Shown piece after piece: positions 51,686 through 63,633 of a stretch of 64,000 nucleotides of DNA (positions are counted from its first letter, which is position 1; each line of letters begins with the position of its first letter). The notes beneath the pieces were generated by a model, which was not told the origin of the DNA, ran no database searches, and saw only the letters and a list, made by a program, of their open reading frames with translations. The stretch is taken from positions 62,001 through 126,000 of the forward strand of contig JBAMDO010000158.1 of NCBI GenBank assembly GCA_037074765.1. Direction: 5' to 3'. A program made the position numbers and the translations under genes. This stretch comes from Mansonella perstans (lineage: Eukaryota > Nematoda > Chromadorea > Rhabditida > Onchocercidae).

Positions 51686-52138
51686 AATAATTTTTTTTTC
51701 TTGGTAGAATTAAAATTTTTGCAGATTATAAAACAGCAAGTGCCAGCGCCGCTTATCGAACATGAGTAACGCATGCTGAAGTCAAAGTCTCGGAAAAAAA
51801 GAATAAATTGGATTAAATTTCGAAAACAGCAGGAATTGAAAAGTTTTGATTGTCAGTTCGATCTTAGTTACTCTGTTATTTAGCCTTATTTTAGATTAAG
51901 ATCGTCTTCATATGCTGGAGTAAAATTAGATTTTGAAGCCATTTCTAATACTTCTAAAAGTATGATATACAATTAGTTTTCGAAAGCAGTGAAAATTTGA
52001 TCAAAGATACCCACATTTATAGATATTCTTAGGTGGTATGCTAAGACTGAGTGGAATATTTGGATTTGTAAAAAATAATTTTTGGTTGAGAAAAGGCAGA
52101 GAACCTTTTCTCTGCCACTGCAATGGCTAATGGGTATC
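51686..52138 (+). repeat. 0.45-kb direct repeat, right copy
   Basis: It matches 50101-50548 in the same orientation. Near its end it carries an extra inverted repeat, GAGAAAAGG, then CCTTTTCTC, that the left copy lacks. The two copies enclose about 1.1 kb. Confidence 0.85.
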
Positions 52139-52393
52139 TGTAGTTTTTAGTTAAGAAAGTAAACGAGAGGAGAATTGCTAACCATAAAATGATTTCCCCT
52201 GGCTAAGTTGATTTTGAGAATCCATGAGAAGGATTAGGATCTGCACATAAAATAAATTGCGCCAAAAGATGATGACTGATATTTATATATTGTCTAAACT
52301 GTTTACATCTAACAATATGTTTTTGTGATTGCTCAAAAATGAAGCGCATTCGATACCACATTCTATCTGATTCCAATTTTCTAATTTTCATGC

Positions 52394-52837
52394 TCATTTA
52401 TTTCTGTACCTAGTTCGTTGAGATCTTGCTTCTATTATAAACTCTCCCACAAATACAATATAAGTATGCGATAGATGATAATAATGGGAAAGGTTCGTGA
52501 GGTATTCAATAGCAAAAAGAAATGGTAAATGGATCGAATCCAAAGGTTCTGGCCGTCGATAAGCTGAGTTAAATTCAAAACTGACCCTCATTGGAAAGCG
52601 GAACCCATTAAAAGGAAAGAGGAGGAGGAGAGAATATAATAAAATAACGTAATGGTACATGCAAAGCATAATTGTCAGAGGTACTTTGGAAACATTGTAA
52701 AACGACAGGAGAGAGGATAAGGTACTCATCACTTCAAGCACACGAACAGGCATCCTTGGTGTGAATTCCTTATCTAGAAATACCGTATCAACCGATGATC
52801 TCACAAATGTTACAACTATTCGAATTACCATTTTCAT
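52394..52837 (-). other. 147-codon open frame, coding status doubtful
   Basis: An uninterrupted minus-strand frame begins MKMVIRIVVTFVRSSVDTVF and contains PRMPVRVLEVMSTLSS and FRFPMRVSFEFNSAYRRPE. It is unusually long for noncoding DNA of this composition and lies just beyond the right direct repeat. I see no recognised domain, and the plus strand is also partly open. It may be a mobile-element remnant or chance. Confidence 0.25.
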
Positions 52838-54065
52838 ACCATTAATTTCTTCTAACGAGCATTTCGATTATTTTAATGCCACAAATTGTTTCGTTTTTCA
52901 TGACATATGGATTTGAGATAAATCACTAATACAATTAGGTCACAAATATCAAGGTAGTTATCTAATGCAGTAATAAATCTTCATGTTAAGTAAAATTCAC
53001 ATATCACGCTGAAAGAGAAATGTGAAAAAGGATTTGATTTTTCAATTGTTAGAGAGATAAAATACCTACATTAGTTTCTGGCAAACTTTTTTAAAATAAA
53101 AAGTGCCGTAAAATAACTACCATAAAATTTTTATTAAGCATGCAGCATTCTATAGAACTAATAGAAAAATAAATTCAATCAGTTCCTTCTTCAACATACA
53201 TTAAAGAGAACGATATAAAATTCTTTTATGATAAATGTATACTAAGTTATGACATAGAATTATGCATTCGACAAACCGTTTTTGTTTGAATTCATATTTA
53301 CCTTAAATTTTCATCTGAATTATTAAAATGTATAATACGGTACGCTGGCATTATTTAATATAATAAATTTTGCAGAATAATAAGTATCATTTCTTATTTC
53401 ATTGTCATTTGTTAGTCTTGAAACTGCCGTTTAGTATATCATATAAAAATTGCAGTTTCTATTTCAAATTCTTATTTTTACTCCCAATTCCTTTCGTAAT
53501 TCTTTTTTATCCGAAATATCTCTCTTCATAATTAGCATCTCTGCATCACAGTTTCAATAGTTGCAGTTAATTTTATTCATTAAACTATGAAAATAATCAT
53601 CCAGAAGGTTCACATTATCAGGAAAATTCAAATTAAGCATTAATTGCAGATGTTGCTGAAACATTTTTAAAAAAGACATCGAAATAAATGTTTCAATTGA
53701 AGTTGCATAATAGTGAGTTGCATAATTTTCCTTTCCTCTTTTTACTTTTTGGTTTTTTTCAAACTAATTTAAATGAAATTGAAATAAAATAGTAATCGAA
53801 TAGAAATAAAAAAAGGAATGAATTTAAATGATGTTAGATAGTGAAATACCGAAAAAGAAGAAAAAATGAAGTGAGTTTTGATCAAAATGTGAGCATCAGT
53901 TTGCTCCATTTTTCTGCTTATTCATTAATGAGTTCACCAAACTAAAATCGATATTGGAACGATCGATTGATTTATTTCAAATAAATTGTAAAAATTAAAT
54001 TTTCATTCCAAATGAAGTATTTCAGTATGATGCTAAAATGATGCAAACAACTTTCAGTCATTTAC

Positions 54066-54117
54066 CACACAAACACACACACACACACATACACACACTC
54101 ACATCACACCACACACA
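54066..54117. repeat. CA microsatellite
   Basis: Interrupted (CA)n run, ACACACACACACACACATACA and related sequence. Confidence 0.9.
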
Positions 54118-54180
54118 TGCATAAATATTTTATAATTAAAAATTTTTTTGATTGTTTTCTATTGTGTTTGCAATTTTGTC

Positions 54181-54310
54181 AGATGGTGGAAGAAAACGTG
54201 ACAGTGACAGTGTGGTGACAGCTAACACCGAGTGTCAACCTCCGCTATTACTTGTTCTTGTCCTGCTCCCGCTCTTCGTTCTACTACAGCCACCACTATT
54301 TGCTCTTTTT
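54181..54310. other. Coding-like patch, strand uncertain
   Basis: On the plus strand it follows a strong acceptor, ATTTTGTCAG, and reads GGRKRDSDSVVTANTECQPP before a Leu-rich stretch. On the minus strand one frame reads GGCSRTKSGSRTRTSNSGG, similar in composition to the gene B head region, but it lacks a good acceptor. G+C is above the local background. No assignment. Confidence 0.25.
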
Positions 54311-56649
54311 GAATCGCATATAATTTCATTCAAATTGTGCATGATATTAATATTGCTTCCATCGTGATTCACTATTTTATTTAATTTCTTCTAAGTCCTA
54401 CTATTGAGAAATGTAAATTTTGTTAGGATGTATACGGAATTTTCTTTTCATTCATTTATCTAAATATTATCTGCGATATTAGCGTTTGGACAATTTAGTC
54501 AAATAAGTCCAAATTTTAATTCAAAATCAATTTTATTAATTACACTTAATGGTATTTTCAAGTATCAAAATTTCACACTTATAATATAATGGCATGAAAA
54601 CTTTTACAAATACAAAAAGAATTATTGCTTTCTTATTAAACGTGAGTGTGATACCATTTTCAATTAAAATTGTCAAAAGTTCCAAATGATTAACCAGTTA
54701 AATCGATATTTGTATTTTTGTGTTATAGTGATGTGCAAGATAATTTAATACCATTTCACTTATTTAATCATTCAATTATCTTCTGATCAAAATTTATTTC
54801 TTCTTCAATTGCCATTGGAAAATTCATTGCCTATTAATTATTTATGGCTATTAATTTTGTGATTAATTGATCTTCGAATTAAATTTATTCCTTTTGAAGA
54901 ATTTTTTCATACATAAAAATTCTCATTGCTAATAATTTCATTCAATAAAAAATTATTACAAAATCTTCCCCGTTTTCTCCTTTTTTTCTCTCAGGAAGTA
55001 ATAATTTATGTTAATTTTTAATAATTATTGCTAAAAAAATTTTTTTTTTGTATTTGATTACTGTAATTATGAAAAAATAATTGTTAGCAAAATTTATTAA
55101 TTTGTGTACATTTCATTATTACTGTAATCGAAATATTTTTGTTATAATTTGCCAAATCTTTTCCATATAATTAATGTATTTTCATTCGATGGAATTTTTT
55201 TTTGGTTTGGACTGATTAACATACATTCTTCATTAGCAATTCATAGTTTGCACTATTGTAAGTGTTGACGGTAAAAAATTTGTTAAGCAATTGATTTATT
55301 ATATCATTTGTCTGTTTGGTTGACGATTTTATTTCAAACTTTTTTTCCTTTTTTCTTTTTTTTTTAAACTGAACGAGCAACTGAATCATTCTCTTGCGTT
55401 TGTTTTTTCAGTTCAAACAATTTGCACTGTCAATTAGTTGCAATAATAAATCAAATAAGTTGACACAAAATTAAGAAAAACAATTGAACGTCTTAAATCA
55501 TCTTGAAATATAAAATTAATTTAACAACAGAACTTATACATTTTGCTTAATAATCAATTCCTAAGTTTACCTGTGTCAAAAAAGTGCACGAATGCAATCA
55601 TTTAATTTAGAAATTTCGAAGTTGAAATTCTTTTTTTTTTTTTAAACCTTTCCTACTCTAATATTACGCTAATTTTATCTTTCCTTTTAAAAGAATTTCG
55701 AGCAAGAAAAAAAACTTTAAAACTGTTCATACGACAACTTTTTTTGTTGTAGTATGAATATTTTTTGGCAAATAAAATAATTTCTAAAGACTAACAAAAT
55801 TTTCCGTTTCTACAAAGGAAAAAAATGAATTGATGAATTATACTGTAATATTTTGTCTCTGCCTTCGTCGATTTTTCTGGCAAAAAAAACATGCGATAGA
55901 ATTTTTTCACTTTTATAAATTCAATACAAAAAAAAAAAAAAACTTTTAAAATGAGCTTTCTTATAGAACGAAGACAAACAAACAAAAAAATGAAATTTAC
56001 AAAAGTGAAATAATCATGCAAATAATTTAAGATACAAAATTATTTTGTTATTTTTTTCTGCACTAGAATTTTCCTTGAAAAAAAAGTACTTTTCTTTTTC
56101 GTCTTTTTTTTGAACATTCAAAAAAAGAATCTCAAAAAAAATTTAATAAATTCAGTAAAACGAAATTAATAAAATCGAAAAGAGAATTTTTTTTTCTTTT
56201 TTATTAAAATTAACAACGTTTGATAATGGAAATATATTTTGTAAAAAAAAAAGTACAAAGTTTTTAAATGTTAATTTCCCCTTAAGTTCTATGAAATTCT
56301 TTTGTTTCTTTTCATCGATGATTTGTTTCTAAAATACTAAAAAGTTCAATGAGTTTTTTTCTTTTTATTCCTTTCTCTCTTTGTATTTCTTACTATTTCT
56401 TGTCTTTCCTTCTCGCATTTAAATACTATACAAATAAAGGGATGTAAAAAAAAAATGTCGTAATTTTTATCTTTCAAAAGAAAAAAAAAAGTTACTAATG
56501 TCGCCTATATTTAAACAACGTACTATTTGTTTATACTTTCTTTCTCCTGTAAATAAGCATTTTTAACATAAAACTTTTGCATATATCTATGTGTGGCATG
56601 TGTCTGTTCATGTTTATGTATATGTCTGTGCACACAAATGCATATATGC

Positions 56650-56990
56650 ACATAAACGAACAAAATACACATAAACAGACAAAATGCACATAAACGGACA
56701 AAATGCACATAAACGGACAAAATGCACATAAACGGACAAAATGCACATAAACGGACAAAATGCGCATAAACGGACAAAATGCACATAAACGGACAAAATG
56801 CACATAAACGGACAAAATGCACATAAACGAACAAAATGCACATAAACGGACAAAATGCACATAAACGGACAAAATGCGCATAAACGGACAAAATGCACAT
56901 AAACGAGCAAAATGCACATAAACGGACAAAATGCACATAAACGGACAAAATGCACATAAACGGACAAAATGCACATAAACAACAAAATGC
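56650..56990. repeat. 19-bp minisatellite, 18 copies
   Basis: The unit is ACATAAACGGACAAAATGC. It spans 341 bases, which equals 17 units of 19 plus a last unit of 18 that lacks one G. Variants are single-base changes (GCATAAACGG, ACGAAC, ACGAGC, ACAGAC). Because 19 is not a multiple of 3, each minus-strand frame reads the same 19-residue periodic peptide, which explains three overlapping long open frames. Confidence 0.97.
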
Positions 56991-57384
56991 ACACATACAC
57001 ATATACATATATGCACACAAATTCATATATTTACACATACATAGAAACATATACACGTGCACACAGCACACAGATGCATGTATGCGTGCATGTGTATGTA
57101 TGTGTATATACATATGTATGTATGTGTTTTTGTGCATATATATTTGTATACATATTTATTTGTGTGAATACATAGGTATGTATGTATGCAACTGTACGAG
57201 AATGCATGTATGTGCAATGTATGGGCATTTGATATGTTGTTGTACATTTGTGTTGGTATGTATCTGCATGTGTGTGTGTGTATGTGTGTATGTGTGTATG
57301 TGTTTTTGTACGTTCATGTGCTTGTGTGTATGCGTGTCTGTGAGTGTGTGTGTGTGTGTATGTGTGTATATGTATGTGTATATA
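56991..57384. repeat. Alternating purine-pyrimidine tract (CA/TG/TA-rich)
   Basis: About 390 bases in which CACATA/TGTATG-type steps dominate, first mainly CA on the plus strand, then mainly TG. Such alternation favours left-handed Z-DNA. All open frames here are Tyr/His/Cys/Val-rich artefacts. Confidence 0.85.
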
Positions 57385-60300
57385 AAAATATTCATGATTG
57401 ACTTGCTCACTCTTTCCTCAATATGAAATTTTTTTTGAAATATTCACTATTTTATTTTAAAAAATTTTAAAGGATACTATCTATTTGACTTTTTTATCGT
57501 TTTTCTCATTTTATTATTCTAAATTTTTTTTTCTTTTTCTGTCATCCATATTTATTTAATTTTTTCTTTTTTTTTAAATCGATTTTTAAATATTTGATTT
57601 TCAATCTCTTTTTTTAATCGATTTTTAAATATTATATTTGATTTTTGATTTTTTTTTGATACATTGCAATTCATTTATTGTTATCAGCCATTCTAATTAT
57701 AGATTTATTGTTATCACATTTATTTGTCGACAAGCAAATTTCAGTTTAGATTGTCATTTTTCTGTTCAATTTTACCGTACGTTTTATTTCGTCAGTTAAT
57801 CATAAAATTTCTCTCTGTGTTACAATTTTGATGTGAAATATTTTCATCACTTACTTCTTCGTTTTTTTTTTTTTTTTTTTTTTTTGGCCAGGTCAAAAGC
57901 CATCACAGTAAAAAAAAAGAATAATAGTTATAAAAGATCAATTTGTCAATTTATTGCGGTATTAAAATAATTAATTGAAAATTTTTTAAAATATTGCAGA
58001 AATAAAATTTTATCAATTTTCTTTTAATTTTTTACTAATTTGCCCATTATTATTTAACTAATGAAATAATTTCACAATGAAAAAAAAATTTTTATTTTAC
58101 AAATTGAATCTTATTTAGTTTGATCGTAGCAGTTTTGATTAACTTTAAGTAAATAAGCTAAGAAAATTTTACTTTTAATCAGTGACTAGTTTTTTAATTA
58201 ATTAGTTTTTTCTTTTAATTAGTAATTGATCACTGATCATTAATGTATGACTTTGCAACGAATCCGTATGCTTTCGATGAATCATATGCGATGAGTCATG
58301 CGCATAATTTAATTTTGATTAATTTTAAATGTGGAAAATCACAACAGCAATAAATTGACCTCAAGGATGTAGCCAGTGGAGAGCAATCAGAGTTCCTTTT
58401 TTCTTTTTTCACCTGTGAAAATACAATTATTATTTAAGCATTAATTACCAAATAAATTAAAGTTGCATTGCAAATACCACTAAATATCTGCCTAACCTGA
58501 GCTAAATTGCTCTGCCTTAATCCCGAAATTAATTAATTTCTCGCTAATTAATCAACATTCATTTTTACATGGGCACTTTTTTTTTGTTAAATAATTTTTC
58601 AAAAATTTTTATTTTGCCATTTCCATCATTGCTTTTTGATAAATCAACCATTGCTTAATTTTTTTTTCATAATTAATCAGTTGTCAAATAAATCAGCTGC
58701 TACGTAAAAAAAAGCTTGCACGTAAATATTATTTCACGCGAGTCAAATTAATCATTGTAACAATAAAAAGACCTTTATGAAATTAAATTTTTACCTCATT
58801 CAACTTAAAAAAAAAAATGAATTTTTTCCCCTCAGGGCTTTTCTCTTAGGCTTCTTTCCCCTAACACATTTCGTATTATTTTAATGTCAATTTATTGATT
58901 CATTTTTTATTTTAAACAAAAAATTTAATAATTTAATTTTTTTTGCGTTTTTCAATATTTGGATGAACTTTGAACTTCTTTTTATTGCTTTAAATTTTCA
59001 TTAATTTTCTAAAACTAATTTTCCAATGTTTTTTTGCAGTGAATGAATTTGAATTTGTTTTAAAAAATGTAAAATGTATTCAAGTATGGAATATCTTCTA
59101 TAATTCAAGATCAGGAATGGTGCACACTTAATTAATTAATTCCGATCAAATCAATGAGTAACAGCAATGAGAGATGCGTTAAAATGATTGGAATGACAAA
59201 TGATACATGAAATTGTCATTAATTATTCAGTTACTCAAATTTAATACCTAAATCCATTAATCTTTTTTACTGAAAATTTTTTTCAATGTTACAACTCAAA
59301 TACTTAATAAAATGGCAGAATATGTTGTAAATTAGAACAATGCAGAAAAAAGAAAGAAAGAAATATCAATTAATCCAATTAAAACATGAAACAGGATTGA
59401 CATATACATGAATCATCATACTCTGGAAATCACTTAATACTTAAAACATTAATAATTTTGCTACATTGTTTGTAAACACTGCGATGATTAAAGCGGAAAA
59501 TTTTCGATGAAAAATAATAACTAATTGATTTAAAAAAAGTCTTGTCATTTTTTGTACGCAATGTGACATTTGAGATTTTTTTAACTAAAATTCTGGTAAA
59601 AACTTCAAAAAATTCAAAATCCACTTTCATTTATTTTGCAAAGTCATTTCAAGTTTTAAATCAAATAAGAAGATGTCCCAAATTGATATTCCTATCATTT
59701 ACTGAAATATCAACTTTTTTTTTATTATTTGATTTTAAATCGTTCCATTTCCCTCTCTTCTTCTTCGTCATGCACTACCTCTCGCTTTTTTTCGCAAAAA
59801 ATGAAAAGAAAGAGAGAGAGAAAACGATGAAAGAAACAGAGAGAGATTTTTCAAAATATTTCATAAAAATTGCTTTCATATTCTGCTTGCTCTCAATGTT
59901 TCCCGGAATTTCCAGAAAAAAGAATTTTCATCCTTTATTAAATTTTTTTTTCAAAAAAAGTAATTTCCAATTTGTTGTTTAAAAATTGCTATAGCAAAAG
60001 TATCAAACATCATTTTAACAATTTGTTGAAAGAAACAAAAAAAAAAAGAGTGGAATAAAAAAGGAAAAAAAGAATTGCTGAATTTCAAATTATTAAATTC
60101 AATGCTACAATTCTAATTAAACATGAAGTATGCTTGTACTTGTCCTTTTATTTGAGATTAGCGCGATATTTTTCCTTCAATAAAAATTTTAGCAATTTTA
60201 CAGAAACACTTTTTTTTTTTGAAAGGAAACAAAATTATTGCATTTCAGATTACTAATTATACGTTGCTCTGTGAGTTCATTGCAAATCCTTTTTTTTTTG

Positions 60301-60399
60301 TGACTCACCAATTCTAATTTGAATTACTAATAGAAATTTTCGAAATAAAAATTTTAGAAAATCTCCAAAAATTTCTTGACTTTCCATTCTTTGTTCTTG
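57385..60399. other. A+T-rich noncoding stretch
   Basis: Homopolymer and short A+T runs, including a T-run of about 25 at 57860-57884. No exon is supported. Open frames at 59430-59982 on both strands are Phe/Lys-rich and lack splice context. Confidence 0.5.
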
Positions 60400-60538
60400 C
60401 TTGTTGATCTTTTTGAAAGTTATAACTGTCAATGTTTGCTGACCTTTTTGAAAGTTATAACTGTCAATGCTTGTTGATCTTTTTGAAAGTTATAACTGTC
60501 AATGCTTGTTGACCTTTTTGAAAGTTATAATGTCAATA
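60400..60538 (+). repeat. 35-bp tandem repeat, 4 copies
   Basis: Units start at 60400, 60435, 60470 and 60505. Each holds CTTTTTGAAAGTTATAA followed by a TGTCAAT motif. The base before the T-run alternates: GATC, GACC, GATC, GACC. The last unit is one base short. Confidence 0.95.
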
Positions 60539-61042
60539 ACAACATGCGTGGAATATTTTTTTATCCAGATAAATCTTAGTATTGATAAGATAATAATTTG
60601 ATTATTATATTACTGTTAATTATCCTCTATTATTATTTGCCAGTAATTATCGTCGTTTTTATCATTATTACTACTACTGCTTTCAATTATCATTACTATT
60701 TTTACTACGTATAATAATAATATTATTATCATTATTATTCTCTTTCTTCTTATTATCATTTTGTACTGTCATTTTGATTAATTAAATTGCTTCTTGTTTG
60801 AAATAATTTTGATGCAATTATTTCTGATGCAATTTTTGAATGTGAAAAAAAAGATGAAAAAACGATCAGTCAAGAAATATAGAGATAAGAAGCAAGAATT
60901 AGACTTAAAATGAAATGGTCAAATAAGTATGGTACGAATTATTGGACTGATGTTTTTTTTTTCTTGCTACACTATATTTCATGTTTGTACTTACATTATA
61001 TTCTTCATTGTTTGTCTAATTTTTCGTTTACCGGAAAATCTT

Positions 61043-61068
61043 CATATATATATATATATATATATATG
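61043..61068. repeat. AT dinucleotide microsatellite
   Basis: A pure AT alternation of about 26 bases. Confidence 0.9.
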
Positions 61069-61751
61069 TGCTAAACGTTAAATACAACTTACCGGTTTTA
61101 GAGAATTTTTCTCTATATTAATTTACTATAACTAAGTTACCGAATTATCCCTCGAATTTTTTTTAATGATCAGTTTTCGGTCATTTTACAATTCTCATAT
61201 GTGTTAAATACTGAGAGATTTCAATTAAAAGACTATGAAATCATTATTTGCTATCGAAATTCATCAATGATGTCATGCATGTTTTTGTTTCATATTTTAA
61301 CCTGAATCACATTTCAAAAATTTATCTGGCAAAAAACTTTCGTCAACCTGTTTCAAAATAATACCGATGATGATTTGTCGACTGGCACTCCATTCCTCTC
61401 ATTCAGTATATTTCCAAAATAACAATTCATATTTCCATCATTTGATCAATTCAATTTTGTCCCTTCGCCCTTCACAAATCTTTCGCTTCTTTTTATCTCT
61501 TTCATATTTTCTCATCATTTCATTATCTTTTTTTTCTTCTCCTTACCAATCATTTTATCATTTCAAACTTAATTTCTAATTCTTATTTTCGGGATGCAAA
61601 ATTTCTTATTTCTTATTTTTAGGAAAACGAAATTCCATTTTCTTCATCTATTTTCGTTTTCTATCAAAAAATAAATAAAGAAAGAAAGAAAAAGAAAAAA
61701 AAAGAAAGGAAAACAAAAACGCGATTCGGTTGAAATCGTGAATGAACTTAC

Positions 61752-61803
61752 GTGGACGACGTGGACGTGACGTTTCATTATTCAGTTCAGAAATTACACC
61801 CGG
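61752..61803 (-). CDS. Candidate small exon, possibly a 5' exon of gene B
   Basis: On the minus strand, acceptor AACATTAG precedes 52 bases that end at a strong donor, GTAAGT (61751-61746). One frame is open and reads PGVISELNNETSRPRRP (phase 0 in, phase 1 out). Composition (Ser, Arg, Pro) fits the gene B head, but the phase does not join directly to the exon at 35499, so at least one more exon would be needed between them. It could instead belong to another minus-strand gene. Confidence 0.35.
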
Positions 61804-63127
61804 CTAATGTTTCACGCTTCATACAGCTATACTGCTGTACCGGATCTCAATTATACAATTCTCAAATGGTAAGAAATTTCTTACCTTTTTTCCATCTTTT
61901 TCAACAGATAAGGTCAACCATGTTTATATCAATTATAATTTCATCACTTGTCGTAAGAGTCACATAAAATTGCTAATTGTTTTACTGGCTTAAGATCTTT
62001 TTTTAAGTCACAGTTCTTTTAATCCTACCTTTCAAGTTTGTGTTGATCTTTGCACTTATCTATACATATTATTTATGTATGTATATATATATAGTCTTGC
62101 ATATGGCATATTTCAGTGTCATTTTTACAAAAAATATCACAATCGAATTCCATCATTTATCTTTTTGTCTCTCCGATTCCCTCTCATCAATTTTCCTCTC
62201 TCGCCCTTTTTTAAATTATTATTAATGCACTTTTTATTCTTTAGAACTTTCTTTTTATTCTTTAAAATATTCCCTTTTTTCATTTTTAAAATATTGCAAA
62301 TATACTTCAAATATTTCAATACATGAAAATTAATTTCGTCTCGCAAATAGATTTAAAAACGTTATTAAAAAAAATAAATTATAAAGTAAATCATTGTAGT
62401 TTAATTATTAATTATTTTAATTTAATTTAAATATATAATTTTAATTTGATTTTTCCAGAAAAAAAGAAAACGAATTTATGTATGTACATTATTATTTCAT
62501 GAATCAAAACTGTATAAAAAAAAAATTTATATCATTTCTGATATATGCCAAATAAAATCAAAATGCCAAGAAATAACTGATTGAATTTTAAATTAAATTT
62601 GTATCACATGATTTCCCTTTTTTTTCAATTTTAATTTCGACATTTTTTTTTCTGACGAATGATTAAATTTCAGAACATTTATTACCATAGCATGACCATT
62701 TTACTTGATACTCATTTTTCACTTCAATATTCATTTCAAATTAATTCATTACTAAAATACTTTGTGTATTTTAATGTCGAATTTTAAGTTCTTCCGTATT
62801 TGTTCATTAAACAATTTAACTTATTAATGAAAATTTACAATTGTCATAAAATTTGAATTTATTATCCCAAAAAAAGGCAAGAGCGAAAGAAAAAAAAGTT
62901 TCATTTCCAAAACATAATTCATTTTATTACATTTTTCAATGCTAAGCATATATTTATCATTTCTTTTTATTTTCCATAGATATTATTGTTTGGAATTTCT
63001 TGAACTATTTTTTTTTCCGTTTTTTCTTTAGCTTCCTGGCAAGTAATTTAAATAATTTTTTTTCTTTGGTTAGCAATTGAAAGAAGTGAAGAATTGAAAG
63101 GAGAAAAGAAAAATAGGAAAATTTGAA
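61804..63127. other. Intergenic or intronic, nothing supported
   Basis: A+T-rich sequence upstream of the plus-strand gene at 63128 and possibly of the minus-strand transcript through 61803. No exon is seen. It may contain a bidirectional promoter region. Confidence 0.4.
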
Positions 63128-63633
63128 ATGAATGCAAAACAGTATCTGAAATCATGGACCGAACAAAAGCGATCAGGTTTGTTCATAAAATTTTGTAGCA
63201 ATAGAATGTAAATAAATTTTTCAATCTTTTAAAATTATCAAAAAAAACTTTTTTTTGTGGAGAACACTTTCAAATTATTTATAGTTACTATTCTCTCTTT
63301 CTAAAGAATAAATTTAAATTTCTAATTTTTTTTTTCAAAAAATGAAATGACAAATCTTTTAGTGAAGATTTAAAATAAATTCATTATTCTTCTTATTACT
63401 ATTATTAAAAATAGGAATTAAATAAAAATGAAAAGTAGCAATACATTGTGATATAGTTTATAAATATAAATGATATAGTTTATAATATTATTGATTTAGG
63501 GTATTCATTACATTTATATTTTAGGTACAGGAGTTCAGCATCATGATCCTTCATCTATTGATGCACTATGTGTCAGTTTTGTTAAGCAAACGAAACTTGA
63601 TCCTGATAAAGCTGTTAAAGACCTAGAATTACG
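63128..63633 (+). CDS. First two exons of an unrecognised gene (continues beyond the window)
   Basis: Exon 63128-63176 starts MNAKQYLKSWTEQKRSG and ends at donor GTTTGT. Exon 63525-63633 follows TATATTTTAG and reads GVQHHDPSSIDALCVSFV, then KQTKLDPDKAVKDLEL. It ends at a GTAGAA donor; reading on would give an immediate TAG, so a donor is more likely than a stop. The joined 52-residue N-terminus looks like a soluble, helical, conserved protein start. I cannot name the family. ATG context (AATTTGAAATGAATG) has another possible reading but this frame is the one that splices in phase. Confidence 0.6.

Larger units (their letters stand above)
35500..61751. other. About 26 kb with no confident gene; possible giant intron
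   Basis: Apart from the weak candidates listed separately at 50.8-52.9 and 54.2 kb, I see only A+T-rich sequence with homopolymer runs and repeats. If the candidate exon at 61752-61803 belongs to gene B, this would be its large first or second intron. Open frames in this stretch are short, hydrophobic or homopolymeric (Phe, Leu, Ile, Lys), as expected for A+T-rich noncoding DNA. Confidence 0.5.

Noticed and set aside
56650..56990. CRISPR-like regular repeat array
   Set aside because: Units are contiguous with no unique spacers, and the window is eukaryotic.
56523..57137. Long overlapping minus-strand open frames of up to 204 codons
   Set aside because: They are created by the 19-bp minisatellite, which is open in all three minus-strand frames, and by flanking CA/TG repeats.
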